DNA of 64,000 nucleotides from the NCBI RefSeq assembly GCF_024713975.1, contig NC_091102.1:15587501-15651500 (forward strand). The letters run 5' to 3'. The DNA is from Paralichthys olivaceus (Eukaryota; Chordata; Actinopteri; Pleuronectiformes; Paralichthyidae). Below are positions 47,572 to 58,852 of this stretch, piece after piece. The notes under the pieces are model-generated. The model did not search any database, was not told the DNA's origin, and saw only the letters and a list, made by a program, of their open reading frames with translations. Within the stretch, counting starts at the first letter, position 1. Each line of letters begins with the position of its first letter. Both the position numbers and the translations under genes were made by a program.

Positions 47572-48501
47572 ATGGAAAATGTTTCTGTCGTTAGAAATTT
47601 CATTCTGGTCGGTTTCAACGAAACATTTAATTACAGGGTAGCTCTTTTCTCTCTCACTTTACTGTATTACTGTGTGATTCTGTTTTTCAACATTTCTCTC
47701 ATCACCATCATTATCTTAGATGAAAACCTGCATGAACCTATGTACATCTTGTTGTGTAGTTTTTGTATTAATGAACTTTATGGTACCACAGGTTTCTACC
47801 CTAAATTTCTTATAGATCTGCTGTCGTCTGCTCAGGAAATCTCATATGCAGGATGTCTCCTACAGGCTTTTGTCATGTACTCGTTTGCCTGCTGTGAGTT
47901 GTCCATTCTAGCAGTTATGGCCTATGACAGGTACCTGGCTATATGTCGACCGCTGCACTACCACTCTCTGATGTCCAAGAGGAGGCTCTCTCAGCTGGTG
48001 TGTTTCTCCTGGCTCACACCTTTCTGTATTTTCTCCATCAACGTCCTGCTAACTTCCAGACTGAAGCTGTGTAACACAAACCTACAGAAACTCTTTTGTG
48101 TGAACTGGATCATCGTTAAACTTGCCTGCTCTGACGCTGACACATTTTCAAACCAAGTAGTTGCATATATTATAATTTTAATCTATTGCTTTCATGGTTT
48201 TTTTATCATTTGGACGTACTTGCATCTTATTAGAACTTGTGTGCGGTCCAAAGACGACAGTATAAAGTTCATGCAGACGTGTGTGCCCCATTTGACTTCC
48301 TTACTCACTTTCGCAGTTGCAAAGACTTTTGATTTGATGTACATGAGATTCGGCTTCGCAGGTTTGCCTCAGAACCTTCTAAACTTTATCTCTATTGAAT
48401 TTCTCGTCATTCCACCGTTTATAAATCCTCTAATATATGGATTTAAACTGAGCAAAATACGAAACAGAATTCTGTGGTTAGTTAATAAGGGGGGGAAATG
48501 A
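47572..48501 (+). CDS. Olfactory receptor, mosaic with the downstream pair
   Basis: 309-aa fish OR. Seen: NVS glycosylation site (3-5), LHEPMY (53-58), GFYPKFLIDLL, MAYDRYLAIC (116-125), KFMQTCVPHLTS at TM6 and INPLIYGFKL in TM7. Residues about 27-156 are almost identical in DNA to the ORs at 51631 and 55864 (two differences over 47648-48040), while its N- and C-terminal parts are clearly diverged (VRNFILVGFNETF; FAVAKTFDLMYMRFGFAGLPQN). That pattern indicates gene conversion. Its identity with the 55864 gene extends further, to about 48152. It appears functional. Confidence 0.93.
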   Translation: MENVSVVRNFILVGFNETFNYRVALFSLTLLYYCVILFFNISLITIIILDENLHEPMYILLCSFCINELYGTTGFYPKFLIDLLSSAQEISYAGCLLQAFVMYSFACCELSILAVMAYDRYLAICRPLHYHSLMSKRRLSQLVCFSWLTPFCIFSINVLLTSRLKLCNTNLQKLFCVNWIIVKLACSDADTFSNQVVAYIIILIYCFHGFFIIWTYLHLIRTCVRSKDDSIKFMQTCVPHLTSLLTFAVAKTFDLMYMRFGFAGLPQNLLNFISIEFLVIPPFINPLIYGFKLSKIRNRILWLVNKGGK

Positions 48502-49360
48502 CCAACTCCACCTGAATAGTCATTGCTGAAAAAATTTGTTTTTTCATGATCTATGGATTAAGAATTTAATTGTGTAAGTTTACAGTATTTGTTAACCAAC
48601 AATGTGCCATGTTATACGTATTTATAAATGTTATATACTTAACAACATACTGAAACTCTTAGACATTTGTCTGTTATGCACTTAAATGGGTCAAAACATC
48701 CTTATTGGATCTGGTACACTTATTTGTGGATATTTATATGTACAGCTAACTAACTTTCTGCAAATACTTTAAGGTTTAACTGCAAACAAAAAAAAACGAA
48801 CTAATGCCCTGGCTGAATCTACCAAAAGAAAATATATACATTTGCCAGTAATCTGAGAACAATGACATACATACACATTATAATGCTGAATGTGTCATTA
48901 TCATGAGCACAGAGAGCTAATGGTGATTCAGGCCTTTTTCAAAGCAGATATTTTGACTTGTCACTGTAAGAAAGGCAGATGAATTACTAGTTATATTATT
49001 TGTGTCCCAGTAATTATACCTAAAGCAGTGACTTTATGTATTTCAATATCAATAATATATACATTTAACACACCATTTATTATTTAACACCATTTTATTT
49101 TTAAAGTGACACTTAGTACAAGCTGGAAAAGGAGCATGAAACTGAATAAGCTAAATGGGACTCAGCTATCATTCTTTGTAGTATTTACACCTTGAAACAA
49201 ATATTTGTGGCTTATTCTTGAAACTATTCAATATTATAAAAAGTCAGATTTGTTGCATATTTTACAAAATAATTATATGTTTTTTCTAATTAAAAGAACA
49301 CTGGTGAAACCCAAAGAGTTTTTCTCAATGTATCATCTTCTTCACCTGTTCTCATGATGT
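48502..49360. other. OR 3' flank, no gene
   Basis: AT-rich; no exon, OR scrap or transposon that I can support. Confidence 0.4.
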
Positions 49361-49935
49361 GGTTGTGTGTCTGAAATCACTAATCATTATAAAGTCTTCT
49401 CTATGGTGAGTTTGACATTTTGTAGTGCCATTCGAATGTTTAGTCACATTTTTTATACCCTATATAGTGGACCAATTGTTTCCCACAATGCATCGGCATA
49501 AGTGAGGTAAAACCAATGGTCACTAACCATCATGCATTGCACTCACGGCAGAGAGACGTGAGGAGAGAGGGCAGCAGGAACAGCCGACCTGTTGTACAAA
49601 TGCAAACACGAACAGAGCATCACAGCACTAACTGAGGCAGACAAGTTTGTTTCTACATTTAAACACGACCACTCCACATTCTTTTTACCTAAAAGTATTA
49701 ATACTAAGTGTAAAATAAATATTTCAAATTTACTGTGGGATTTTCCACTGGCTGACGTTGTTGATGTACTTCATCATCCTGTGTAATGACCTAATTACAG
49801 ATGCAGAGAAAATACGCTGAGTAGTGTCCGAAAGTTTTTTTTTGCTGATGAATTCACTTTATATCTTCTATACATAGAAGACCCTATATATAGAGGCAGG
49901 GGTTAGTGAATGAGTGAGTGACTTCAGACACAGCC
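49361..49935. mobile_element. Candidate MITE with terminal inverted repeats
   Basis: The left end GGTTGTGTGTCTGAAATCAC and the reverse of the right end GGCTGTGTCTGAAGTCACTC are inverted copies with a few mismatches. Both are followed inward by CCCTATATA-like text (49458, 49882), giving a palindromic layout typical of a common fish MITE. There is no coding sequence. The target duplication is not clear (TGT on both sides at most). Confidence 0.5.
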
Positions 49936-50681
49936 TGTGACTGACTGACATCTCTGACCACGCTATAGTAGCGATAGTGTGGAAGTACCTGGTTACATGG
50001 GATGAGTTAGAACAGGTTTGGTGACCAGTAGCTCTACTCAATTTAAACCTGAGCAGAGGTATAATCAGCCAGAATTAGTACGAGATACCAGCTGCAGATA
50101 AAAGACACAACTGTGGACGACATGTTTATTCCAGTGCGGATGTTGTGAGACCAGTGAATTAAGAAGCAGAAAGGCATCATGGTTGCAGCCAATCACTGAA
50201 TAAGAGAAAATCTAAAGACTTGATGCACAAAATTCCACTAACCTAGATGTTCATACTAGAATGTGGTTCAGGCCACATTGCTCTGTCTGAACTGGGCCAC
50301 AGAGAATCTAACCCAGCCCAACAGGCATTGTTTTGTTTTTTTTGTCTGAACCCAGCACGAGCTGAATGCAGTTAATATAAGCTGCACTGAGGCTGTACGG
50401 TAATTCCTTGTTTCCCCTTAGTGCAGACAAATACAGTGTAAAAAATCAAGTATACAGCCCAGCTAACAAGACCGAACCTGACCCAAACCCTGATATCATT
50501 TCAAAATGTATCCACACTCTAGTTCAAAAGACAAACAAGGAGAGGTGCTTGCACATCAAGGTGGGTGCAGGTAATCAGGGAGGAACAGGAAGTGACCTAA
50601 AACAACATGAGTTGTGAGTATGAAAATAAAACAGAATACAAGACAACATACATGAGGAAAAGTTTAAAAAGTAACTTGGTG
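49936..50681. other. Intergenic
   Basis: No gene or classified repeat. It ends where homology with the second segmental copy starts (50682). Confidence 0.4.
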
Positions 50682-50844
50682 AGCTTGTCTACACCTTCGA
50701 TAGAATTTGTAGCTTCTAAAGGACTCCAATACAACAGCAGCAGCAGACACGTTATGTCCTGCCTCCTACATGAGCTACCCTGGCTCAACCCCTCACCTGA
50801 ACTTTTTGGACATTTTCCCGTTGTTGTAAACACAACAGCGGAGC

Positions 50845-51100
50845 GGCTGGGGCTCAGGGGTTAGAGCGGTCATCCTCTAACCAGAAGGCCGGCGGTTCAT
50901 CCCAGTCTTTCCCACATTGAATGCCAAAGTGTCCTTGGGCGAGATACTGACCCCCAAATATCCCGTTCTAATAGAGAAAAGTGCTGCACATAGATGCACT
51001 GTATGTGTGTGTGTATAGGTGATGTAAAACTGTACTGTAAAGCACTTTGAGTGGTCATCAAGACTACAGAAGCACAATGTAAATACAGAACATTTACCAT
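50845..51100 (+). mobile_element. tRNA-derived SINE, copy A
   Basis: The head GGGGCTCAGGGGTTAGAGCG fits an RNA polymerase III A box region and GGTTCATCC (50894-50902) a B box, 40 bp apart as in a tRNA. The body AAAGTGTCCTTGGGCGAGAT and TTTGAGTGGTCATCAAGACT, with the end CATTTACCAT, is that of a SINE widespread in spiny-rayed fishes (AFC-like). It is inside the duplicated segment, so it predates the duplication. Confidence 0.8.
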
Positions 51101-51630
51101 AACTGACCTGGAAAATTTCCTGCATCATTCCTCATGTGTGAAAGGCAAATTCTGGAAAATGTCCAGACCCCAGTATAAAGGGACATTAATTGTTTTAGAC
51201 ATTTGAACAAACAACCAATGGTGCCATTATTATTGTGAGGAGTCTGTAATACTGATAATCATTTTCCTCTCGTAATTAGTTACAAAATAATAATTTGTTT
51301 TATCTCATCGTTACAAAATAAAATTAATATTAAACACTGATGTTTTAATATTTATCAGTAATTATGGGTAAACTTGAAATATTACTTATTAAATACTTGT
51401 TTTTGTGAAAGACAGTAAAAGAACCGATCAATTCACTGGTTGTGCCACTAGAGATTGAATTCCCTGTGCACCATCGTTGTCGTCGAAGCTGTGATTAAAA
51501 GATGGAGTGGATGAGGAGAGAGTCAGAACAGAGAGCAGCTCAGTGTAAAACCTCTGCCTGTGATTTCTCCCTGTTTAATGTAACACTGGACAGGTACAAT
51601 TTAAGATATAGAAGATTGAATCATCTGATC

Positions 51631-52560
51631 ATGGAAAATGTTTCTGTTGTGAGAATGTTCACCCTCTCTGGGATAAATGAGACAATGAATTACAGACTCT
51701 CCATCTTCTCTCTCACTTTACTGTATTACTGTGTGATTCTGTTTTTCAACATTTCTCTCATCACCATCATTATCTTAGATGAAAACCTGCATGAACCTAT
51801 GTACATCTTGTTGTGTAGTTTTTGTGTTAATGGACTTTATGGTACCACAGGTTTCTACCCTAAATTTCTTATAGATCTGCTGTCGTCTGCTCAGGAAATC
51901 TCATATGCAGGATGTCTCCTACAGGCTTTTGTCATGTACTCGTTTGCCTGCTGTGAGTTGTCCATTCTAGCAGTTATGGCCTATGACAGGTACCTGGCTA
52001 TATGTCGACCGCTGCACTACCACTCTCTGATGTCCAAGAGGAGGCTCTCTCAGCTGGTGTGTTTCTCCTGGCTCACACCTTTCTGTATTTTCTCCATCAG
52101 TATTATACTGACGTCCAGACTCAGGTTATGTGGCTCAAAAATCCCAAAACTCTTTTGCGTGAACTGGATCATATATAAACTTGCCTGCTCTGAAGCTGAC
52201 ACATTTTCAAATAATATCCTCTCATATGCAACCATTATCATTTACGTGTCTCACGGGTTTTTCATCGTTTGGACGTACATGCATCTGATTAAAAACATTG
52301 TAAAGTCAAAAGACGGCAGGGTCAGGTTCATGCAGACTTGTGTGCCCCATTTAGTTTCTATAACCACGTTCCTTGTTGTGATAGTTTTTGATTTGATGTA
52401 CATGAGGTTTGGCTCCACAGATTTACCTCAAAGCCTTCAGAACTTCATCGCTATAGAATTTCTCCTCATTCCTCCGCTCATGAATCCTCTAATATACGGA
52501 TTCAAACTGACCAAAATACGAAATAGAATTTTTTCTTTAATTCACGGTGGAAGAAAATGA
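51631..52560 (+). CDS. Olfactory receptor, segmental copy A
   Basis: 309-aa OR. Seen: NVS (3-5), NET glycosylation site near 17, LHEPMY (53-58), MAYDRYLAIC (116-125), LCGSKIPKLFC in loop 2, RFMQTCVPHLVS at TM6 and MNPLIYGFKL in TM7, ending HGGRK. An in-frame ATG at 51502 would add 43 residues, but that extension is closed by a stop in the sister copy and has no signal-peptide-like character, so the conserved ATG at 51631 is chosen. The central part is shared with the OR at 47572. It appears functional. Confidence 0.93.
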   Translation: MENVSVVRMFTLSGINETMNYRLSIFSLTLLYYCVILFFNISLITIIILDENLHEPMYILLCSFCVNGLYGTTGFYPKFLIDLLSSAQEISYAGCLLQAFVMYSFACCELSILAVMAYDRYLAICRPLHYHSLMSKRRLSQLVCFSWLTPFCIFSISIILTSRLRLCGSKIPKLFCVNWIIYKLACSEADTFSNNILSYATIIIYVSHGFFIVWTYMHLIKNIVKSKDGRVRFMQTCVPHLVSITTFLVVIVFDLMYMRFGSTDLPQSLQNFIAIEFLLIPPLMNPLIYGFKLTKIRNRIFSLIHGGRK

Positions 52561-52894
52561 CGTTTTATCTTATTTACTTGTTTTTTTTCATGTAAAAGAA
52601 CCAGAACATATTAATTTTTGTCAGGAAGAAGTAGTGCAACAGTTGTAATGCTGTATATTCAGAATCTAACTAAAGTTCAAGGCCCCTGCTCGTGTTTAAA
52701 TGATTCATGTTTGCTTTAAGATGATGTTTGGGTCACTTCAGGGTGGCTCAGTTTGTTCTACACACCTCAGTACATAGTGAATATTGTAAGATCTCGACCT
52801 GCCTATTGACATCATTTATGTTGTGATTTGCAATACAAATAAAATTCAATTCAATCACATTTGCTTCAAAAGAGTTAAAATCTGTCAAAAGAGA

Positions 52895-53360
52895 GCATGT
52901 GACTGCATTAACTTCTCTTCACTGACTTCCAGTAAATTGTTGAATTAATTTTACGACTTAATTGTTGACTTTAAGGGCCCTTTCTGGACTTGCACCTAAG
53001 TACATTTCAGATCTTCTGACACCATGTGTGCCCGGTCGTAACCTGAGGTCCTCAGCGGAGGCTGTGCTCACCATTCCACAGTCCTGAGGACCGGAGGTGA
53101 CTGAACCTTTTCTGTCTCCCTGAGCAGAACTCCTCGTCCTCTTTTAAATCTCTCTTTTGTTTGCTTCCTCCTAGTTCTGCTCTTACAGTCAATTTTTATT
53201 ATTTTATAATGTTTTATTTTATCTTGCTTTTTAGTCTTGTCTCATTTGTAAAAAATTTGTTTCTTCTGTATCTTTCTTGTTTCTTACTTTTTGTCTGCAA
53301 TTTTTCATTGCAAATGTTTAAAGCACCTTATGTGTTTTGAAATGTTCTATATAAACAATA
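52895..53360 (+). mobile_element. Old LINE 3' fragment (Rex1-like), copy A
   Basis: Translated pieces follow the end of a LINE reverse transcriptase: TSLHWL-like CTTCTCTTCACTGACTTCC, GLAPKYISDLL-like GGACTTGCACCTAAGTAC, and LRSSAE at CTGAGGTCCTCAGCGGAG. A T-rich UTR and AAAGCACCTTATGTG ... TCTATATAAAC follow. The frame is broken many times. The Rex1/Babar assignment is tentative. It is duplicated with the segment. Confidence 0.5.
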
Positions 53361-53994
53361 TCTATTGTTCATGTTAACTATGATTATTATTTTTATTATT
53401 ATCATGATTATTACAGTTTTAATCCTTTCGGTTGTAGTTATGTTACATGTGGTGGATATGTTTCTCTTTCTACATCATGTAATCTAATACTGTATCTGAA
53501 TCTCTCACACATAGACTTCACATCACAGGATTCTCTGTGAAATATTTTTATAAAAATAAATTTGTCTTAAACATTATATTCTCGGGGTGAAGATTTTGTT
53601 TGTGCCTCAATATGAATATAAATAGTCACATATATATATATATTTTAGGTTTTGGTAGGCATGGGTTGAGATAAATACGTGATAAACACTTCCTTTCCTC
53701 TCTCACTTATTCTGGAGACTTCTTCATTCTTCATTACAACCACTCCCTCCCCAGCAGCCCTGGCATCTCTGTGTCCTCATCTTCTGCACAAACACTGGTG
53801 GGTAAGAGGAGCAGTCTTTGTCCACGCCTCTCCAGGGAGGAACCTGTGTGTTACCAAGCCGCCCTCCAGAGACGACCCTGTCAGTCTCTCATACCTGGTG
53901 AATATCAATGTGTCATGTAACAGTTCAACAGGTCCCTCTGCTGTCCACTCCCTGCATCTGTGGCAGCGGATGGATGTGAACATGAAGAGATAAG

Positions 53995-54885
53995 GAAGAC
54001 ATGAAGGTACACGACCATGCAGGTGTGGTCTGAGCTGGTTCAGCCGATTAAAGGGTTCAAACCAGGTGCTGCTTAAAACAAATAGAAGTAGAAATATGGA
54101 GATAATTAAAATACCATTTAAAACACTGACAACGCCACCTAGGGAATAAAAAGGCAAAACTGGTTCTTTTGAAATCAGGGTTGAACAAAGATAAAAGCAC
54201 AACTAAATGTGAATTCAAAAAGGCTAATTATCAAAAACATATGTAAAAAGAAAGACAAACATGATGAATATTTGTCTCTCAAAACCACATCACTAAATGT
54301 CCAACTTTGTGTCCCAGTGGGTGGAACCTTTGGCCAAATGCGGATGTCAACTGTAACAGGCAAAAACTTAAAAATCTAAACATGTACAAAGCCCTCTAAC
54401 ACTGACTCCATCACACAGGCTATTATGTTTATATAATTAGAAAATTTAAGAAAAGGTTTTGTTTTACCCAAATAAAATAAGAGGAAAACTCCTAAATGCC
54501 GGCCTGAGCTTTAAAAGTACAGACCTCAGTAGTATTTACACATGGTAAACAACTCTGTAATGATATAATTACATTAATTATCTAATATATTCAATTACAG
54601 GGTTTGATGTCGGAGTCATTTCTAATTTTTACTGTTTCTAAGGCACTTTACATATGTTTTGTTTGTCTTGCTATTGTTAGCTGTTTAGTCTCATGCTTGA
54701 AAAGGCAGCAGCGGAGCTGCCTCAAAGACACACTGGGGAAGAGACTGGGCTAGCCACTTAAGTTGAGTGTTTGTGTGAGTTTCTGTTTTATATTAATAAA
54801 GATGTTGCTGAGCCCCGAATGATTTGACTGGTTTGTCTCTGGCTGTCGTGGTGAGAACCCTGTGGCGTGGTCTACTGCCACAGTC
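53995..54885. other. Spacer between the two segmental copies
   Basis: AT-rich, no OR homology. The last 130 bp (AATAAAGATGTTGCTGAGCC, then CCCTGTGGCGTGG) could be part of a repeat, but it has no partner in the window. Confidence 0.4.
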
Positions 54886-55076
54886 AGCTTCTCTACACCT
54901 TCGAAAGAATTTGGAGCTTCTAAAGGAGTCAAATACAAAAAGTTTTTGATGTGCTCTAAACACCGGATATGCGCAGCAGACACATTATGTCCTGCCTCCT
55001 ACATGAGCTACCCTGGCTCAACCCCTCACCTGAACTTTTTGGACATTTTCCCGTTGTTGTAAACACAACAGCGGAG

Positions 55077-55332
55077 CGGCTGGGGCTCAGGGGTTAGAGT
55101 GGTCATCCTCTAACCAGAAGGCCGGCGGTTCATCCCAGTCTTTCCCACATTGAATGCCAAAGTGTCCTTGGGTGAGATACTGACCCCCAAATATCCCGTT
55201 CTAATAGAGAAAAGTGCTGCACACAGATGCACTGTATGTGTGTGTGTATAGGTGATGTAAAACTGTACTGTAAAGCACTTTGAGTGGTCATCAAGACTGT
55301 AGAAGCACAATGTAAATACAGAACATTTACCA
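55077..55332 (+). mobile_element. tRNA-derived SINE, copy B
   Basis: Same SINE at the same place as in copy A, with a handful of substitutions; B box GGTTCATCC at 55127-55135. Confidence 0.8.
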
Positions 55333-55863
55333 TAACTGACCTGGAAAATTTCCTGCATCATTCCTCATATGTGAAAGGCAAATTCTGGAAAATGTCCAGA
55401 CCCCAGTATAAAGGGACATTAATTGTTTTAGACATTTGAACAAACAACCAATGGTGCCATTATTATTGTGAGGAGTCTGTGATACTGATAATCATTTCCC
55501 TCTCGTAATTAGTTACAAAATAATAATTTGTTTTATCTCATCGTTACAAAATAAAATTAATATTAAACACTGATGTTTTAATATTTATCAGTAATTATGG
55601 GTAAACTTGAAATATTACTGATTAAATATTTGTTTTTGTGAAAGACAGTAAAAGAACCGATCAATTCACTGGTTGTGCCACTAGAGATTGAATTCCCTGT
55701 GCACCATCGTTGTCGTCGAAGCTGTGATTAAAAGATGGAGTGGATGAGGAGAGAGTCAGAACAGAGAGCAGCTCAGTGTAAAACCTCTGCCTGTGATTTC
55801 TCCCTGTTTAATGTAACACTGGACAGGTACAATTAAAGATATAGAAGATTGAATCATCTGATC

Positions 55864-56847
55864 ATGGAAAATGTTTCTGTTGTGAGAATGTTCACCCTCT
55901 CTGGGATAAATGAGACAATGAATTACAGACTCTCCATCTTCTCTCTCACTTTACTGTATTACTGTGTGATTCTGTTTTTCAACATTTCTCTCATCACCAT
56001 CATTATCTTAGATGAAAACCTGCATGAACCTATGTACATCTTGTTGTGTAGTTTTTGTGTTAATGGACTTTATGGTACCACAGGTTTCTACCCTAAATTT
56101 CTTATAGATCTGCTGTCGTCTGCTCAGGAAATCTCATATGCAGGATGTCTCCTACAGGCTTTTGTCATGTACTCGTTTGCCTGCTGTGAGTTGTCCATTC
56201 TAGCAGTTATGGCCTATGACAGGTACCTGGCTATATGTCGACCGCTGCACTACCACTCTCTGATGTCCAAGAGGAGGCTCTCTCAGCTGGTGTGTTTCTC
56301 CTGGCTCACACCTTTCTGTATTTTCTCCATCAACGTCCTGCTAACTTCCAGACTGAAGCTGTGTAACACAAACCTACAGAAACTCTTTTGTGTGAACTGG
56401 ATCATTGTTAAACTTGCCTGCTCTGACGCTGACACATTTTCAAATAATATCTTCTCGTATGCAACCATTATCATTTACGTGTCTCACGGGTTTTTCATCG
56501 TTTGGACGTACATGCATCTGATTAAAAACATTGTAAAGTCAAAAGACGGCAGGGTCAGGTTCATGCAGACTTGTGTGCCCCATTTAGTTTCTATAACCAC
56601 GTTCCTTGTTGTGATAGTTTTTGATTTGATGTACATGAGGTTTGGCTCCACAGATTTACCTCAAGGCCTTCAGAACTTCATCGCTTTAGAATTTCTCCTC
56701 ATTCCTCCGCTCATGAATCCTCTAATATACGGATTCAAACTGACCAAAATACGAAATAGAATTTTTTCTTTAATTCACGGTGGAAGAAAATTAAGTTTTA
56801 TCTTATTTACTTTTTGTTTTTCATGTAAAAGAACCAGAACATATTAA
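55864..56847 (+). CDS. Olfactory receptor, segmental copy B with stop-loss tail
   Basis: 327-aa OR, a sister of the gene at 51631 in most of its length, with all motifs present (LHEPMY 53-58, MAYDRYLAIC 116-125, CVPHLVS, NPLIYGFKL). Two oddities. First, residues about 157-193 (INVLLTSRLKLCNTN ... SDADTFSN; 56333-56443) match the gene at 47572 instead of its sister, so it is a mosaic. Second, the TGA after HGGRK reads TTA here, adding 18 residues (LSFILFTFCFSCKRTRTY) that include a hydrophobic run. The first ATG in the frame (55864) is conserved among copies. It is probably expressed as a protein, but the tail may affect trafficking. Confidence 0.9.
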   Translation: MENVSVVRMFTLSGINETMNYRLSIFSLTLLYYCVILFFNISLITIIILDENLHEPMYILLCSFCVNGLYGTTGFYPKFLIDLLSSAQEISYAGCLLQAFVMYSFACCELSILAVMAYDRYLAICRPLHYHSLMSKRRLSQLVCFSWLTPFCIFSINVLLTSRLKLCNTNLQKLFCVNWIIVKLACSDADTFSNNIFSYATIIIYVSHGFFIVWTYMHLIKNIVKSKDGRVRFMQTCVPHLVSITTFLVVIVFDLMYMRFGSTDLPQGLQNFIALEFLLIPPLMNPLIYGFKLTKIRNRIFSLIHGGRKLSFILFTFCFSCKRTRTY

Positions 56848-57119
56848 TTTTTGTCAGGAGGAAGTAGTGCAACAGTTGTAATGCTGTATATTCAGAATCT
56901 AACTAAAGTTCAAGGCCCCTGCTCGTGTTTAAATGATTCATGTTTGCTTTAAGATGATGTTTGGGTCACTTCAGGGTGGCTCAGTTTGTTCTACACACCT
57001 CAGTACATAGTGAATATTGTAAGATCTCGACCTGCCTATTGACATCATTTATGTTGTGATTTGCAATACAAATAAAATTCAATTCAATCACATTTGCTTC
57101 AAAAGAGTTAAAATCTGTC

Positions 57120-57592
57120 AAAAGAGAGCATGTGACTGCATTAACTTCTCTTCACTGACTTCCAGTAAATTGTTGAATTAATTTTAAGACTTAATTGTTG
57201 ACTTTAAGGGCCCTTTCTGGACTTGCACCTAAGTACATTTCAGATCTTCTGACACCATGTGTGCCCGGTCGTAACCTGAGGTCCTCGGCGGAGGATCTGC
57301 TCACCATTCCACAGTCCTGAGGACCGGAGGTGACTGAACCTTTTCTGTCTCCCTGAGCAGAACTCCTCGTCCTCTTTTAAATCTCTCTTTTGTTTGCTTC
57401 CTCCTAGTTCTGCTCTTACAGTCAATTTTTATTATTTTATAATGTTTTATTTTATCTTGCTTTTTAGTCTTGTCTCATTTGTAAAAAATTTGTTTCTTCT
57501 GTATCTTTCTTGTTTCTTACTTTTTGTCTGCAATTTTTCATTGCAAATGTTTAAAGCACCTTATGTGTTTTGAAATGTTCTATATAAACAAT
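57120..57592 (+). mobile_element. Old LINE 3' fragment (Rex1-like), copy B
   Basis: Duplicate of the fragment at 52895-53360, ending at AAATGTTCTATATAAAC. Not autonomous, no open frame. Confidence 0.5.
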
Positions 57593-57861
57593 ATCTATTG
57601 TTCATGTTAACTATGATTATTATTTTTATTATTATCATGATTATTACAGTTTTAATCCTTTCGGTTGTAGTTATGTTACATGTGGTGGATATGTTTCTCT
57701 TTCTACATCATGTAATCTAATACTGTATCTGAATCTCTCACACATAGACTTCACATCACAGGATTCTCTGTGAAATATTTTTATAAAAATAAATTTGTCT
57801 TAAACATTATATTCTCTGAGTGAAGATTTTGTTTGTGCCTCAGTATGAATATAAATAGTCA

Positions 57862-57864
<3 letters not shown>

Positions 57865-57893
<29 letters not shown>
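57865..57893. repeat. (AT)n microsatellite
   Basis: Longer than the corresponding (TA)n at 53631-53645 in copy A; a length difference since duplication. Confidence 0.9.
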
Positions 57894-58846
57894 AGGTTTT
57901 GGTAGGCATGGGTTGAGATAAATACGTGATAAACACTTCCTTTCCTCTCTCTTATTCTGGAGACTTCTTCATTCTTCATTACAACCACTCCCTCCCCAGC
58001 AGCCCTGGCATCTCTGTCCTCATCTTCTGCACAAACACTTGTGGGTAAGAGGAGCAGTCTTTGTCCACGCCTCTCCAGGGAGGAACCTGTGTGTTACCAA
58101 GCCGCCCTCCAGAGACGACCCTGTCAGTCTCTCATACCTGGTGAATATCACTGTGTCATGTAACAGTTCAACAGGTCCCTCTGCTGTCCACTCCCTGCAT
58201 CTGTGGCAGCGGATGGATGTGACCATGAAGAGATAAGTGTAAAGAGGGAAAATGTCCAAATGGTCGCAGAAAACAAAACAAAGGATTATGCTTAGTTATC
58301 AGCAGACGAGTGTTTGTTGTTTTACTGTTGTTTGTAACTTTTTGTTGTGTCCTCTTCTTCCAATGAGAAACAACACTGAACTTCATTTAATAGCTGCGTG
58401 TGTTGATGCTTCAGTCAACTATTCACATTCTGGTTGTTGAGCCTCGACCCTGCCAGGTCAAAAAAGGTCCGTTTTCATTGATGAGTTGAATCACAGTTCT
58501 GTAATGTCATATCTTTGTACATATTTTTGTAGGGCAAAACTAAAATCTACATGTATGATTCATTTTAAATCAAAACTATTGAAAATAATTGCAATACATT
58601 TATATTTGAAGCCAATATGTGAATTTGAGAGGAAAACTAGAAGAAGGGACAGGAATAGTTTTCAGCTCAAAATTAAATAAGTTAAACTCTAATTTTAGAA
58701 ACTTTACTTAATTGTTGCTTATTTCATTATGAATGTTTTTTTTAAAAAGGTTTTCATGAGTCAAGAGATTTGTACATTAAGTATATAGCCTATATGTGTA
58801 TGTGTTGACAAAAGAGCCACAGTCTTCAAGCTTTCTCAGAAAGCCT

Positions 58847-58852
58847 TTTATT
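58847..58852 (-). terminator. Candidate distal polyadenylation signal (minus strand)
   Basis: Minus-strand AATAAA in a plausible context for the agpat3-like mRNA. Chosen only because little transcript-like sequence is needed beyond it; nearer signals exist. Confidence 0.25.

Larger units (their letters stand above)
50682..53994 (+). repeat. 3.3-kb segmental duplication, copy A
   Basis: Matches 54886-58237 from AGCTTGTCTACACCTTCGA to ACATGAAGAGATAAG with very few substitutions and small indels. It carries a SINE, an OR gene and an old LINE tail in the same order. The copies are direct repeats separated by 891 bp of unrelated sequence. Confidence 0.93.
54886..58237 (+). repeat. 3.35-kb segmental duplication, copy B
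   Basis: Sister of 50682-53994, with an extra ~35 bp near 54935-54975 and a longer AT microsatellite at 57865. It carries SINE, OR and LINE tail in the same order. Confidence 0.93.

Noticed and set aside
51502-51630. Upstream ATG giving a 352-aa OR
   Set aside because: The sister copy has a stop in the same stretch and OR N-termini are short; the conserved ATG at 51631 is preferred.
54740-54890. A stretch with AATAAAG and CCCTGTGGCGTGG that might be the edge of an LTR
   Set aside because: No partner repeat or coding remnant is visible in the window, so a retroelement call is not supported.
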